DNA of 64,000 bases. Source: Crossiella sp. SN42. Its GTDB lineage: Bacteria > Actinomycetota > Actinomycetes > Mycobacteriales > Pseudonocardiaceae. The stretch lies in assembly GCF_023897065.1 (NCBI RefSeq), contig NZ_JAMHIV010000011.1, positions 170,139-234,138 of the forward strand. Reading direction: 5' to 3'. This document shows, piece by piece, positions 21,113 to 30,311 of the stretch; within the stretch, counting starts at the first letter, position 1, and every line of letters starts with the position of its first letter. The notes beneath the pieces were generated by a model. That model worked only from the letters and a program-made list of their open reading frames with translations, had not been told where the DNA came from and searched no databases. The translations under genes were made by a program, and so were the position numbers.

Positions 21113-21529
21113 GTGGCGTTGAACCGATCTTCCGCCGATACGGCCGAACTGGTCGTCGGCACGGCCAAGAAAGTGATCGCCGACCTGAGCGAGTTCGACC
21201 CGGACGGCACGCCGAACCTCAAGGTCTACGCGGAGATGATGGCCGACCACCCTGACCTGGCGCTCTACGAGGTCACCTTCTACCCGGAGCGCTGGGAGTC
21301 GGTGGTCGGGCGGGACGGTCCGGGCGCTGCCGAGTCGGACGCGGAGTTCGCCGCCAGGGCGGCCGAGGAGCTCCAGCAGCTGGTCCGCGAGCACCGCGGC
21401 TTCGACGCGCCGCGCTGCCCCGGCCACGAGCACGCGGTGACGCCGGTGGCCGGGGAGACCGCGCGCTGGACCTGCCCGGAGGACCCGGACCACTTCAGCG
21501 CGGCGATCGGCGAGTACCACCGGCGCTGA
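21113..21529 (+). CDS. Hypothetical protein with CPGHEH/TCPEDPDH cluster
   Basis: A 138-residue acidic cytoplasmic protein, divergent from the acyl ligase gene with only 33 nt between the starts. The N-terminal two thirds are helical (DLALYEVTFYPERWESVVG, AARAAEELQQLVREHRGF). Near the C-terminus, CPGHEH and TCPEDPDH place two Cys and several His in a pattern that could bind a metal such as zinc. I do not recognise the family. Its last 35 bases overlap the end of the convergent SARP-type gene. Confidence 0.65.
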   Translation: MALNRSSADTAELVVGTAKKVIADLSEFDPDGTPNLKVYAEMMADHPDLALYEVTFYPERWESVVGRDGPGAAESDAEFAARAAEELQQLVREHRGFDAPRCPGHEHAVTPVAGETARWTCPEDPDHFSAAIGEYHRR

Positions 21530-24398
21530 GCTCGGCCTCGAACCGGGCGCCCAGCGCCGCCCGCAGCCGCCGCTCGATCCGGTCCACGTCCTGGCGCTCG
21601 GCAGGCGGCAGCGGCGCGGCGGCACGCAACGCGGTGGCCTCGCCGAGCAGCCTGGCCCCCTCCGCCGGGTCCTCGGCCGCGCCGGCCAGTCCTTCCAGGG
21701 CCAGTGCGATCCCGCGCGGCTCGCCGATGTCCTCGGCCAGGGCGAGTCCTTCCCGGTGCAGCGCGCGGGCCGATTCGGTGTCGCCCCGGCATTCGGCGAT
21801 GAAGCCCAGCTCGGCCAGCAGCAGCGGGGTGCCGTAGTAGGGCTGGGCCAGGCCGCGGTGCCAGGCCAGTGCCGCGCCGAGCAGCTCGGCCGCGGTGTCC
21901 AGGTCGCCCTGGCGGCGGGCGCCGAGACCGAGGCCGACCCTGGCGAAGGCCTCGGCGAACGGGTTGGCCTGCGCGACCGCCAGCTCCAGCGCGCGCTGGT
22001 GCGACTCGGCGGCGCGGGCGTGCTCGCCGGTGAGCAGCGCGATCCGGCCGAGACCGGAGTGCCGGTAGGACACCACGGTCCACAGCCGCAGGTCCTCGGC
22101 CAGGCGCAGGCCGGTGGCGTGCAGTTCGGCGGCCGCCGGGTAGTCACCGTTGATCTCGGCGGCGTAGGCCAGCACGTCCATCGCCTGCACCCGGCCCCAG
22201 TCGTCGCCGAGCTCGGTGAACAGCGCCAGGCCGCGCCGCCCGGCCGTCTCGGTGGTGGCCAGGTCGCCGTCGAAGAGGGCCAGCTTGGCCTGGGCCACCA
22301 GGGTGGCCGCGGTCAGCCACGGGTCGCCGGGGGTGTCGGCAAGCAGTCGCCGGGCCGAGTCGGTCTGGCCGAGGTGCAGGTGCGCCCAGGCCAGGAACCA
22401 GGTGGCCAGCGGACTGTCCACTGTGGACTCTTTAGGGCTGGTTGTGCCGATCAGCAAAGCGAAACCGGCCCGCCAGGTGCCGATGGTGGCCGCTTGCGCC
22501 TGGTGGCACTGGCCGCGCAGGAACCAGTGCCAGGCCAGTGCCGCGCTCAGCCGCTCGGCGGTCGGCGGGTCGGCCAGTTCCAGGGCGGCGCGCAGGTTGG
22601 CGGACTCGGTGTCCAGCCTGCGCAGCCAGTCGCGCTGGGCCGGGCCGCGCAGGTCGGCCTGTTCGGCGAGCGCGGTGTAGTGGGCCAGGAACCGGCGCTG
22701 GATCTCGGGTTGTTCGCCGGAGTCGGCCAGGCGGGTGCGGGCGTAGGCGGCGATGGACTCCAGCAGCCGGTAGCGCGGGCCGGGCAGGGCGAGCAGCAGC
22801 GAGCGGTCCACCAGGCCGGACAGCGCGTCCAGCAGGTCCAGGCCGGGCTCGGCGCAGACCGCCTCGGCCGCGGCCAGGTCGGCGCCGTCGGCGTGCACGG
22901 ACAGGCGGCGCAGCACCACGCGTTCCGGTTCGGTGAGCAGCTCCCAGCTCCAGTCGATCACCGCCCAGAGCGTGCGCTGGCGGGCCGGTGCGGCCCTGGA
23001 TCCGTTGGCCAGCAGGCGGAACCGGTCGTCAAGGCGCTCGGCGAGCAGCCGGACGCCGAGCGCGCGCACCCGGGTCGCGGCCAGTTCCAGCGCCAGCGGC
23101 AGGCCGTCCAGCCGGGTGCAGACCGCGGTGACCGCGGCCGGATCGTCCAGCACACCACCGGTGGCGGTCACCCTGGCGGTGAACAGGCTGACCGCGTCGG
23201 CCAGGGCCAGCGGCTCGACCTCGTGCCGGGTCTCCCCCGGCAGCCGCAACGGTTCCCGGCTGGTGGCCAGCACTCGCAGGCCCGGCGCGGCGCGCAGCAA
23301 CGCGGCGGTCAGCTCGGCCGCCTGCTCGATCAGGTGCTCGCAGTTGTCCAGCAGCAGCACCAGGTTCCGGCCGCGCAGCGCCTCGGCCAGCCGGTGCGCC
23401 GGGTCGCCGGTCTCCGCCCTGATGCCCAGCACCCCGGCGACGGTGGCCGCGATCGAGCCGGTGTGCCCGGCCAGCTCGACCAGCCAGACCCCGTCCGGCG
23501 CGGTCAGCTCGCGGGCCACGGCCAGCGCCAGGCTGGTCTTGCCGACCCCGCCGGGCCCGGTGAGGGTGAGCAGCCGGGTGCCGCCGAGCAGTTCCCGCAC
23601 CGCGCGCACGGTCTCGTCACGGCCGATCAGGCCGGTGAGCGGCGCGGGCAGGTTGCCGTTGCGGGACGGGGGGATCAACGCTGGATCTTGGCTGAGCATG
23701 GCCTGGTGCAGCGCGGCCAGTTCGGGACCGGGGTCGGCCCCCAGGTCCTCGGCGAGGCGGTGGCGCAGTTCGGCGTACCCGGCCAGCGCCTCGTGCTGAC
23801 GACCGGCGCGGTAGAGCGCGCGCAGGTGCGCGGCCCGCAGCCGTTCGCGCAGCGGGTGCGCGCGGACCTGGGCGCTCAGCTCGTCGGCGAGCCGGTCGTG
23901 TTCGCCGAGGGCCAGCCGGGCCTCGGCCAGCTCCTCCAGCGCGGTCAGCCGGAGCTCCTCCAGCCGGGCGCGGGCGGCGCGGGCGAACTCCGCGTCGGCG
24001 AACTCGGCGTAGGCCGGTCCGCGCCACAGCTCCAGCGCCTCGGCCAGCAGCGTGGCCCTGACACCGGGGTCAGTGCTCGCGGCGGCCTGCCGGGTGAGCG
24101 CGGTGAAGCGGTCGGCGTCCACCTCCGCCGCCTGGAGCCGGTAGCCGGCCGGACCGTGGGTGACCGCGTCCCTGCCGAGCACCCGGCGCAGCTGGGAGAC
24201 CTTGGTCTGCAAGGTGTTCTGCGAGTTGTTCGGCGGCCGCTCGCCCCAGATGTCGTCAACCAGCCGGTCCGCGGGCACCGGACCGCCGTCGTGGGCCAGC
24301 AGGGCGGCCAGCAGGGCACGGACCTTCGCCTCCGGCACCCGCACCGGATCACCGGCCGGCGTCCGGACCAGCAGTTGTCCCAGCACGGCGAAACGCAT
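21495..24398 (-). CDS. SARP-type regulator with BTAD, NB-ARC and TPR domains (AfsR-like)
   Basis: A 967-residue regulator of the AfsR class. The N-terminal OmpR-like winged helix (about residues 20–95: KVRALLAALLAHDGGPVPA, LVDDIWGERPPNNSQNTLQT) is followed by the BTAD helical domain (95–240). An NTPase domain has P-loop GPGGVGKTSL at 281–290 and LLLDNCEHL as Walker B, and the C-terminal third is TPR-like. Such proteins switch on secondary metabolism or nutrient genes on ATP/GTP binding. No biosynthetic cluster lies nearby, so targets may be remote or include the divergent oxidoreductase. A perfect GTCCACTGTGGAC palindrome lies inside the gene at 22416. Confidence 0.9.
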   Translation of the reverse strand: MRFAVLGQLLVRTPAGDPVRVPEAKVRALLAALLAHDGGPVPADRLVDDIWGERPPNNSQNTLQTKVSQLRRVLGRDAVTHGPAGYRLQAAEVDADRFTALTRQAAASTDPGVRATLLAEALELWRGPAYAEFADAEFARAARARLEELRLTALEELAEARLALGEHDRLADELSAQVRAHPLRERLRAAHLRALYRAGRQHEALAGYAELRHRLAEDLGADPGPELAALHQAMLSQDPALIPPSRNGNLPAPLTGLIGRDETVRAVRELLGGTRLLTLTGPGGVGKTSLALAVARELTAPDGVWLVELAGHTGSIAATVAGVLGIRAETGDPAHRLAEALRGRNLVLLLDNCEHLIEQAAELTAALLRAAPGLRVLATSREPLRLPGETRHEVEPLALADAVSLFTARVTATGGVLDDPAAVTAVCTRLDGLPLALELAATRVRALGVRLLAERLDDRFRLLANGSRAAPARQRTLWAVIDWSWELLTEPERVVLRRLSVHADGADLAAAEAVCAEPGLDLLDALSGLVDRSLLLALPGPRYRLLESIAAYARTRLADSGEQPEIQRRFLAHYTALAEQADLRGPAQRDWLRRLDTESANLRAALELADPPTAERLSAALAWHWFLRGQCHQAQAATIGTWRAGFALLIGTTSPKESTVDSPLATWFLAWAHLHLGQTDSARRLLADTPGDPWLTAATLVAQAKLALFDGDLATTETAGRRGLALFTELGDDWGRVQAMDVLAYAAEINGDYPAAAELHATGLRLAEDLRLWTVVSYRHSGLGRIALLTGEHARAAESHQRALELAVAQANPFAEAFARVGLGLGARRQGDLDTAAELLGAALAWHRGLAQPYYGTPLLLAELGFIAECRGDTESARALHREGLALAEDIGEPRGIALALEGLAGAAEDPAEGARLLGEATALRAAAPLPPAERQDVDRIERRLRAALGARFEAELSAGGTRRSPR
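22416..22428. repeat. GTCCAC(W)GTGGAC palindrome, copy 1
   Basis: A perfect copy (centre T on the plus strand) inside the SARP-type gene, read on the minus strand as Glu-Ser-Thr-Val-Asp with the rare Thr codon ACA. Confidence 0.7.
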
Positions 24399-24463
24399 GC
24401 GCTCACGCTAGCCGTGCGAAAACCACCAGCGGACCGTGCGCGCCACCCGCGACAGTGACCACC

Positions 24464-25471
24464 ATGACGATCAACTCCCGCGAGTTCCACCTCACCGCCC
24501 GCCCCACCGGCGAACCCGGCCTCGAACACTTCGCACTGGCCGAGGTCGAACTGCCCGATCCCGGCCCCGGCCAGCTGCTGGTACGCAACACCTGGCTGTC
24601 GGTCGACCCGTACATGCGCGGCCGGATGAACGCGGGCGAGAGCTACATCGAGGCGTTCCCGGTGGGCGGCCCGCTGGAGGGCCACGGCATCGGCGAGGTG
24701 GTGGCCAGCGGGGCGCCGGAGTTCCCGGTCGGCGCGACCGTGGTCCACTTCGCGGGCTGGCGCGAGCACTCGCTGCTGGACGCGGCCGACCCGACGGTCA
24801 GCCTCATCGACCCGGCGCTGGCCCCGCCGCAGGCCTGGCTGGGCGCACTGGGCACCACCGGCCTGTCCGCCTACGCCGCGGTCAAGGAGGTCGCCCCGGT
24901 CCGCGAGGGCGACGTGGTGTGGGTGTCCGCGGCCGCGGGCGCGGTGGGCAGCCTGGCCGGCCAGCTCGCCCGCAAGCTGGGCGCGGCCAAGGTGATCGGC
25001 TCAGCCGGTGGCCCGGCCAAGACGGCGAAGCTGGTGCGGGACTTCGGTTTTGACGCCGCGCTCGACTACCGCGCGGGCGACCTGCCCGGCCAGCTCGCCG
25101 CGGCCGCCCCGGACGGCATCGACGTCTACCTCGACAACGTCGGCGGCGACCACCTGCAGGCGGCCATCGGCGCGATCCGCCAGCACGGCCGGATCGCCAT
25201 GGTCGGCATGATCAGCGGCTACAACCGCCCGGTGCCCGGCCCGGACAACCTGTTCACCGCGGCCAGCCGCGAGGCCACCCTGCGCGGCATGCTGGTGACC
25301 AGCCACTTCCACCTGTTCCCGGAGTGGATCGAACAGGCGGCCGGGTGGCTGGCGGACGGCTCGCTGCACACGGCGGAGACCGTGGTCGAGGGTCTGGAGA
25401 ACACCCCGGCGGCGTTCCTGGGCGTGCTGCGCGGGGAGAACACCGGGAAGATGCTGGTCCGGCTCGGCTGA
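24464..25471 (+). CDS. NADP-dependent oxidoreductase, MDR family (PTGR/CurA-like)
   Basis: A 335-residue zinc-free medium-chain reductase. Typical features are the N-terminal FALAEVELPDPGPGQLLVRN and SVDPYMRGRM, the nucleotide-binding VSAAAGAVGSLAGQLARKLG (about residues 152–171), and DVYLDNVGGDHLQA. Relatives reduce alpha,beta-enones such as 15-oxo-prostaglandins or curcumin with NADPH. The start is ambiguous: ATG 24464 gives MTINSREFHLTARP, as in the family, while an in-frame GTG at 24455 adds three residues. It is divergent from the SARP-type gene and may share regulation. Confidence 0.88.
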   Translation: MTINSREFHLTARPTGEPGLEHFALAEVELPDPGPGQLLVRNTWLSVDPYMRGRMNAGESYIEAFPVGGPLEGHGIGEVVASGAPEFPVGATVVHFAGWREHSLLDAADPTVSLIDPALAPPQAWLGALGTTGLSAYAAVKEVAPVREGDVVWVSAAAGAVGSLAGQLARKLGAAKVIGSAGGPAKTAKLVRDFGFDAALDYRAGDLPGQLAAAAPDGIDVYLDNVGGDHLQAAIGAIRQHGRIAMVGMISGYNRPVPGPDNLFTAASREATLRGMLVTSHFHLFPEWIEQAAGWLADGSLHTAETVVEGLENTPAAFLGVLRGENTGKMLVRLG

Positions 25472-25505
25472 GATCATCCGGGCGGTCCTCGGCGTTGCAC
25501 TGGTC

Positions 25506-25901
25506 ATGTCGCACCGGATCATCAACCCCGAGGGCCTGCACGACCCGCTGCCCTTCGGCTACAGCCACGTCGCCGTGACCTCCGGCGAACTCGTCTTCAT
25601 CGCGGGCCAGTACGCCAGCGACGCCACCGGCCAGGTCAGCACGCCGGACTTCGCCGCCCAGGTGGACCTCGCCTTCGCCAACCTGCGCACCGCGCTGGCC
25701 GCCGCCGGGCTGGAGCTGACCCACGTGGTCCAGCTCCGCACCCACATCGTCAACCACGACCTCGGCAAGCTGGAGGTCCTGGGCAAGGCGATCAGCGCGA
25801 TCTGGGGCGACCAGCCACCGGTGCAGACCCTGACCGGAGTGGCCTCGCTGGCGCTGCCCGGGATGCTGTTCGAGGTCGACGCGGTGGCCGCCCGGCCATG
25901 A
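25506..25901 (+). CDS. RidA/YjgF/YER057c-family protein
   Basis: A 131-residue member of the RidA family, trimeric enzymes that hydrolyse reactive enamines/imines made by PLP enzymes. Visible features are FGYSHVAVTSGELVFIAGQ, LAFANLRTALAAAGLELTHV, VQLRTHIVN (with the catalytic-type Arg) and PPVQTLTGVASLALPGMLFEVDAVA. It lacks the canonical RidA sequence around the Arg-Thr pair, so it may belong to another Rid subfamily. It follows the oxidoreductase gene at 34 nt on the same strand and converges on the ABC-F gene. Confidence 0.88.
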   Translation: MSHRIINPEGLHDPLPFGYSHVAVTSGELVFIAGQYASDATGQVSTPDFAAQVDLAFANLRTALAAAGLELTHVVQLRTHIVNHDLGKLEVLGKAISAIWGDQPPVQTLTGVASLALPGMLFEVDAVAARP

Positions 25902-25913
25902 GACGGGCGGTGG

Positions 25914-27707
25914 CTACTCGGCGGTGTCGGCCGCCAGCAGCCACTGCTCCTCCACGTCCGCCTTCTCCGCCAGCACCGCGCGCAGCTCCGCGTCCAGCTT
26001 GAGCAGCCGGGCCGGGTCGGTGGCCGCCTCGGCCAGTGCCGCGTGCAGCTCGGTCTCCCGCTTGGTCAGCTTCTCCAGCTGGCGTTCCAGGCGGGCGAGC
26101 TCCTTGCGGGCGGCGCGCTGATCCGCGGCGCTGGGGCCGGTGGCGGCCGGGGTGGGCGCGGCGGGTTCCTGGGGCAGGGTGGCGCGGGCGATCAGGCCGG
26201 ACTGGCCGCTTTCCTCGCGGCGGCGCAGGTACTCCTCGATGCCGCCGATCAGGTGGGTGATCTTGCCGTCACCGAAGAGGGCCACCACCTGGTCGCAGAC
26301 GCGTTCCACCAGGTAGCGGTCGTGGCTGACCACCACCAGGGTGCCCGGCCAGGAGTCGAGCAGGTCCTCCAGCTGCTGGAGGGTGTCGATGTCCAGGTCG
26401 TTGGTGGGCTCGTCCAGCAGCAGCACGTTCGGCTCGGCCATCAGCAGGCGGCACAGCTGGAGCCTGCGGCGCTCGCCGCCGGAGAGGTCGCCGACCGGGG
26501 TCCACTGGCGCTGCGCCGGGAAGCCGAAGAGCTCGGCCAGCTGGGAGGCGGACATCTCGCGTTTGCCCAGCACCACCCGCCGGGCGATCTCCTCCACCGC
26601 CTCCAGCACGCGCAGGGTCGGCGGCAGGTCGGCCAGCTCCTGGGACAGGTGCGCCAGCCGGACGGTCTGGCCCTGGATCCGTTTGCCCGCCTCGGGTTCG
26701 CGTTCACCGGCGAGCAGCTTGAGCAGGGTGGTCTTGCCGGAGCCGTTCACCCCGACCAGGCCGATCCGGTCGCCCGGCCCGATCCGCCAGGTGACGTCGG
26801 TGAGCAGCGGGCGGTCCGGGATGGTCAGGTCGACGTTCTCGACCTCCAGCACGGTCTTGCCGAGGCGGCGCTTGGCGAAGCTGACCAGCTCCACGGTGTC
26901 CCTCGGCGGGGGCACGTCGGCGATCAGGGTCTCCGCGGCCTCGATCCGGTACCGGGGCTTGGAGGTGCGGGCCGGCGCGCCGCGGCGCAGCCAGGCCAGC
27001 TCCTTGCGGGCCAGGTTCCGCCGCTTCTCCTCCAGGGTGTCGGCCACCCTGGCGCGCTCGGCGCGGGCGAAGATCCAGTCCGCGTAGCCGCCCTCGTACT
27101 GCTCCACCTTGCCCTGGACGACCTCCCAGGTCTTGGTGCACACGGTGTCCAGGAACCACCGGTCGTGGGTGACCACCACCAGCGCGCCGCGCCGGGTGAG
27201 CAGGTGCTCGGCCAGCCAGCGCACGCCTTCGACGTCCAGGTGGTTGGTCGGCTCGTCCAGCACCACCAGGTCCAGCTCCTGGACCAGCGCGGCGGCCAGC
27301 GCGACCCGGCGGCGCTCGCCACCGGACATCTCGGCCAGCGGGCTGTCCAGGCCGAGCGCGGTCACGCCGAGCCCGTCGAGCACGTTGCGCGCCTTGGGGT
27401 CGGCCGCCCACTCGTGCTCGGCGGCGAAGCCCAGCGGGTCCAGCACCAGGGAGCGCACGGTGGCGCCCTCGGGCAGCTCGCTGCGCTGGGTGACCACGGC
27501 CATCCGCAGGTCCCGGCTCCGGCTGACCCGGCCCTCGTCGGGCGGTTCGACCCCGGCGAGCACCTCCAGCAGGGTGGTCTTGCCGCCGCCGTTGAGCCCG
27601 ACCACGCCGATGCGGTCGCCTTGGGACACGCCGAGGGACACCGCGTCCAGCAACGGCCGCACGCCGTAGGACTTGGACACGGACTCCAGGTTGACCAGGT
27701 TGACCAT
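25914..27707 (-). CDS. ABC-F ATPase (Uup/EttA type)
   Basis: A 597-residue soluble protein with two ATP-binding cassettes and no membrane segments, so it is an ABC-F factor acting on ribosomes rather than a transporter. Walker A is GLNGGGKT (37–44) with signature MSGGERRRVAL. The second Walker A is GVNGSGKTTL (near residue 320) with signature LSGGERRRLQL. LLDEPTNDLDIDTL is the second Walker B. The inter-domain linker (RRNLARKELAWLRRGAPARTS) and a C-terminal coiled coil (KELARLERQLEKLTKRETEL) match the Uup branch. It lies 47 nt downstream of ispE on the same strand, as in other actinobacteria. Confidence 0.93.
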   Translation of the reverse strand: MVNLVNLESVSKSYGVRPLLDAVSLGVSQGDRIGVVGLNGGGKTTLLEVLAGVEPPDEGRVSRSRDLRMAVVTQRSELPEGATVRSLVLDPLGFAAEHEWAADPKARNVLDGLGVTALGLDSPLAEMSGGERRRVALAAALVQELDLVVLDEPTNHLDVEGVRWLAEHLLTRRGALVVVTHDRWFLDTVCTKTWEVVQGKVEQYEGGYADWIFARAERARVADTLEEKRRNLARKELAWLRRGAPARTSKPRYRIEAAETLIADVPPPRDTVELVSFAKRRLGKTVLEVENVDLTIPDRPLLTDVTWRIGPGDRIGLVGVNGSGKTTLLKLLAGEREPEAGKRIQGQTVRLAHLSQELADLPPTLRVLEAVEEIARRVVLGKREMSASQLAELFGFPAQRQWTPVGDLSGGERRRLQLCRLLMAEPNVLLLDEPTNDLDIDTLQQLEDLLDSWPGTLVVVSHDRYLVERVCDQVVALFGDGKITHLIGGIEEYLRRREESGQSGLIARATLPQEPAAPTPAATGPSAADQRAARKELARLERQLEKLTKRETELHAALAEAATDPARLLKLDAELRAVLAEKADVEEQWLLAADTAE

Positions 27708-27754
27708 CAGAAGTTCGCGTTCTCCACTATGAGTTGCCGTCCGCGCAGCAGGAA

Positions 27755-28720
27755 CTACGCGTGCACCTCGGGCGGAGCGGGGCGAGGGGACTCCTCGCCG
27801 CTCATCACCCTGGCGCCGTGCACCGGCCCCTGTGCCACTCGCACGGTACGGCACACGCCGACCCCGGCCAGCTCCGCGGCGACCCGGACCGCCGACTCGG
27901 CGTCCTGGCAGAGGAACGCGCAGGTCGGGCCGGAGCCGGAGACGATCCCGGCCAGCGCGCCCGCGTCCACGCCCGCGCGCAGCGTGCGGCGCAGGGACGG
28001 GCGCAGCGAGACCGCGGCGGCCTGCAGGTCGTTGCCCAGCAGCAGGGCCAGCTGCCGGGGGTCGCCGGTGGCCAGCGCCTCCACCACGGGTTCGACCGCG
28101 CCGACCCTGGGCGGCTCGCCCTCGGCGCGCAGCCGGTCCAGCTCGTGGAAGACCGAGGGCGTGGACAGGCCCTCGTGGTCCAGCGCGAGCACCCAGTGGA
28201 ACTGGTGCCGGGCCAGCACCGGGACCAGCCGGTCGCCCCGGCCGGAGCCGAGCGCGGTGCCGCCGTGCAGGCAGAACGGCACGTCCGCGCCGAGCGCGGC
28301 GGCCACGTCGGCCAGCTCGTCCTTGCCGATCTCCAGCTTCCACAGCGAGGCCAGGCCGACCAGGGTGGCCGCGGCGTCCGCACTGCCCCCGGCCATGCCG
28401 CCGGCCACCGGGATGCCCTTGCGGATGTGCACCCTGACCCTGGGGTCCTTCGGGTCCCGGCCCACGTACTCGGCCAGCGCCGTCACGGCCTTCCAGGCCA
28501 GGTTGGAGAAGTCGGCGGGCACCATGTCCGCGCTGTCGCCGACCACCTCGATCCCCGGCTCCTCGGCGACCGAGACCGTGACCTCGTCGTTCAGGGACAA
28601 GGCCTGGAAGACGGTCATGAGGTCGTGGTAGCCGTCCTTGCGCACATCACCGACGGCAAGGTGCACATTGACCTTGGCCGGGGCACGGACGATGACCGGG
28701 GGCGGAACGACTGCCAGCAC
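27755..28720 (-). CDS. ispE: 4-diphosphocytidyl-2-C-methyl-D-erythritol kinase
   Basis: IspE phosphorylates CDP-methylerythritol in the MEP pathway to isoprenoids. It has [11 protein letters not shown] (14–24), the GHMP-kinase ATP loop [17 protein letters not shown] (about 104–120) and the third motif [14 protein letters not shown] prefer the GTG at 28720 (about 321 residues); an ATG at 28753 would add 11 unlikely residues. In mycobacteria ispE directly follows rsmA; here metNIQ lies between them. Confidence 0.95.
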   Translation of the reverse strand: MLAVVPPPVIVRAPAKVNVHLAVGDVRKDGYHDLMTVFQALSLNDEVTVSVAEEPGIEVVGDSADMVPADFSNLAWKAVTALAEYVGRDPKDPRVRVHIRKGIPVAGGMAGGSADAAATLVGLASLWKLEIGKDELADVAAALGADVPFCLHGGTALGSGRGDRLVPVLARHQFHWVLALDHEGLSTPSVFHELDRLRAEGEPPRVGAVEPVVEALATGDPRQLALLLGNDLQAAAVSLRPSLRRTLRAGVDAGALAGIVSGSGPTCAFLCQDAESAVRVAAELAGVGVCRTVRVAQGPVHGARVMSGEESPRPAPPEVHA

Positions 28721-28800
28721 CCTGTCAGCGTACGTGCTCGACCCGGAAAACACGCCCGGCTCCTGCTCCGTGGACCACTTTCTGCCGGTTGCCCGGAACG

Positions 28801-29613
28801 TCAGGCCGGGATGACCGCGCCGCCGAACTCCTTCTGGATGTAGTCCCTGGTCTGCTGCGAGGTGAGCAGCTCGGCCAGCGCCTTGATCCGCTTGTCCTCG
28901 GCCAGCTCGGGCCGGGTGACCAGCCCGTTCGCGTACGGGTTCTGCTCGGCCTTCTCCACCGCCAGCGAGCCCTTGATCGGGTCCAGCCCGGCGTCGATGG
29001 CGTAGTTGCCGTTGACGATCGAGGCGTCGGTGTCATCCAGGCTGCGAGCCAGCTGCGCGGGCTCCAGCTCGACGAACTTGATGTTCTTCGGGTTCTCCGC
29101 GACGTCCTTGAGCGCGGCGCCCTGCTCGCTGCCCGGCTTGAGCTTGAGCACGTTGTTGGCCTGCAACAGCCGCAGCGCGCGGGTCTGGTTGGCCGCGTCC
29201 TGGGACAGCGCCACCTTCGCGTTGTTCGGCAGGTCGGCGATGTTCTTGACCTTCTTGGAGAACACCGCGAGCGGCTCGATGTGCACCGGCGCGACGAACT
29301 TCAGGTCCCCGCCGCGCTCCTTGAGGAACTCGGTCAGGTAGGGCACGTGCTGGAAGTAGTTGGCCTCCAGCTGCTTGTCCACCAGCGAGGTGTTGGGCAG
29401 CACGTAGTCCTGGAACTCCACCACCTCGATCTTGAGGTTCTTGCTCGCGGCCAGGTTGTCCTTGACCCAGTTGAGGATCTTGGCGTGCGGCACCGGGCTG
29501 ACCGCGACCCGCAGCGCGGAGTCCTGGTTGGCGGCGTTGTCCCCGCCGGCACCGCAGCCGGTGAGGACGAGGGCGGCGGTGACGACGGTCGCGATGAGGG
29601 CGGGAACCCGCAT
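28801..29613 (-). CDS. metQ: Methionine ABC transporter substrate-binding lipoprotein MetQ
   Basis: A 270-residue NlpA/MetQ-family lipoprotein that captures methionine for MetNI. The signal peptide ends in lipobox LVLTGC. The NlpA fold is recognisable from [71 protein letters not shown] and [15 protein letters not shown]. It is last in the metN-metI-metQ operon, 14 nt after metI. Confidence 0.95.
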   Translation of the reverse strand: MRVPALIATVVTAALVLTGCGAGGDNAANQDSALRVAVSPVPHAKILNWVKDNLAASKNLKIEVVEFQDYVLPNTSLVDKQLEANYFQHVPYLTEFLKERGGDLKFVAPVHIEPLAVFSKKVKNIADLPNNAKVALSQDAANQTRALRLLQANNVLKLKPGSEQGAALKDVAENPKNIKFVELEPAQLARSLDDTDASIVNGNYAIDAGLDPIKGSLAVEKAEQNPYANGLVTRPELAEDKRIKALAELLTSQQTRDYIQKEFGGAVIPA

Positions 29614-29627
29614 TGGAGCTGTCCTTT

Positions 29628-30311
29628 CTAGACGGTGATCTGGCGGCGACGGTCGACCGTGCGCGAAACAAGATCAAAGAGAATCTGCACCAGGAAGGTG
29701 AGCGCGGCCAGCACGATCACCGAGCTGTACAAAAGACGGGAGTCGAAGCGCTGGTAGCCGTAGGTGATGGCCAGGTTGCCCAGGCCGCCGCCGCCGACCG
29801 CGCCGGCCATGGCGGAGTAGCCGATCAGCGCCACCGCGGTGACCCCGACCGCCGCGATCAGCGAGGGACCGGCCTCCTTGACCAGCACGCTGCGGACGAT
29901 CTTCGGCTTGCTCGCCCCGGTGGTCAGCGCGGCTTCCACCACGCCGGCAGGCACCTCCCGCAGCGCGGACTGCACCAGCCTGGCCAGGAACGGGATCGCG
30001 CCGATGGCCAGCGGCACGACCGCGGGGCCGCTGCCGATGTAGCTGCCGGCCAGCGCCCTGGTCACCGGGATCAGCGCGACCAGCAGGATGATGAACGGCA
30101 GCGAGCGGGTCAGGTCGACCACGAAGCCCAGCGCCCGGTAGACCAGGGGCTGCGGCCGCAGCCCGCCCGGCGCGCTGGCGTGCAGCAGGACGCCGAGCGG
30201 GAGACCGCCGAGCACCGCGAACAGGGTGCCGAGTCCGACCATCAGGCCGGTCTCGGCCCCCGCCTGGGCGAGCTTGTCGAACACTTCCGCCCAGGGTGTT
30301 GCTTCTTTCAC
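29628..30311 (-). CDS. metI: Methionine ABC transporter permease MetI
   Basis: A 227-residue permease with five to six hydrophobic segments. The cytoplasmic EAA-like loop is ALREVPAGVVEAALTTGASK, which docks on the ATPase. The C-terminal part IGYSAMAGAVGGGGLGNLAI is typical of MetI. The GTG start overlaps the metN stop by 4 nt (GTGA), so synthesis of the two subunits is coupled. Confidence 0.95.
   Translation of the reverse strand: MKEATPWAEVFDKLAQAGAETGLMVGLGTLFAVLGGLPLGVLLHASAPGGLRPQPLVYRALGFVVDLTRSLPFIILLVALIPVTRALAGSYIGSGPAVVPLAIGAIPFLARLVQSALREVPAGVVEAALTTGASKPKIVRSVLVKEAGPSLIAAVGVTAVALIGYSAMAGAVGGGGLGNLAITYGYQRFDSRLLYSSVIVLAALTFLVQILFDLVSRTVDRRRQITV

Noticed and set aside
19496..24398. 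A secondary-metabolite cluster around the acyl-AMP ligase and SARP-type regulator
   Set aside because: No PKS, NRPS, terpene or tailoring genes are nearby, and the ligase occupies a conserved place next to pth as in mycobacteria.
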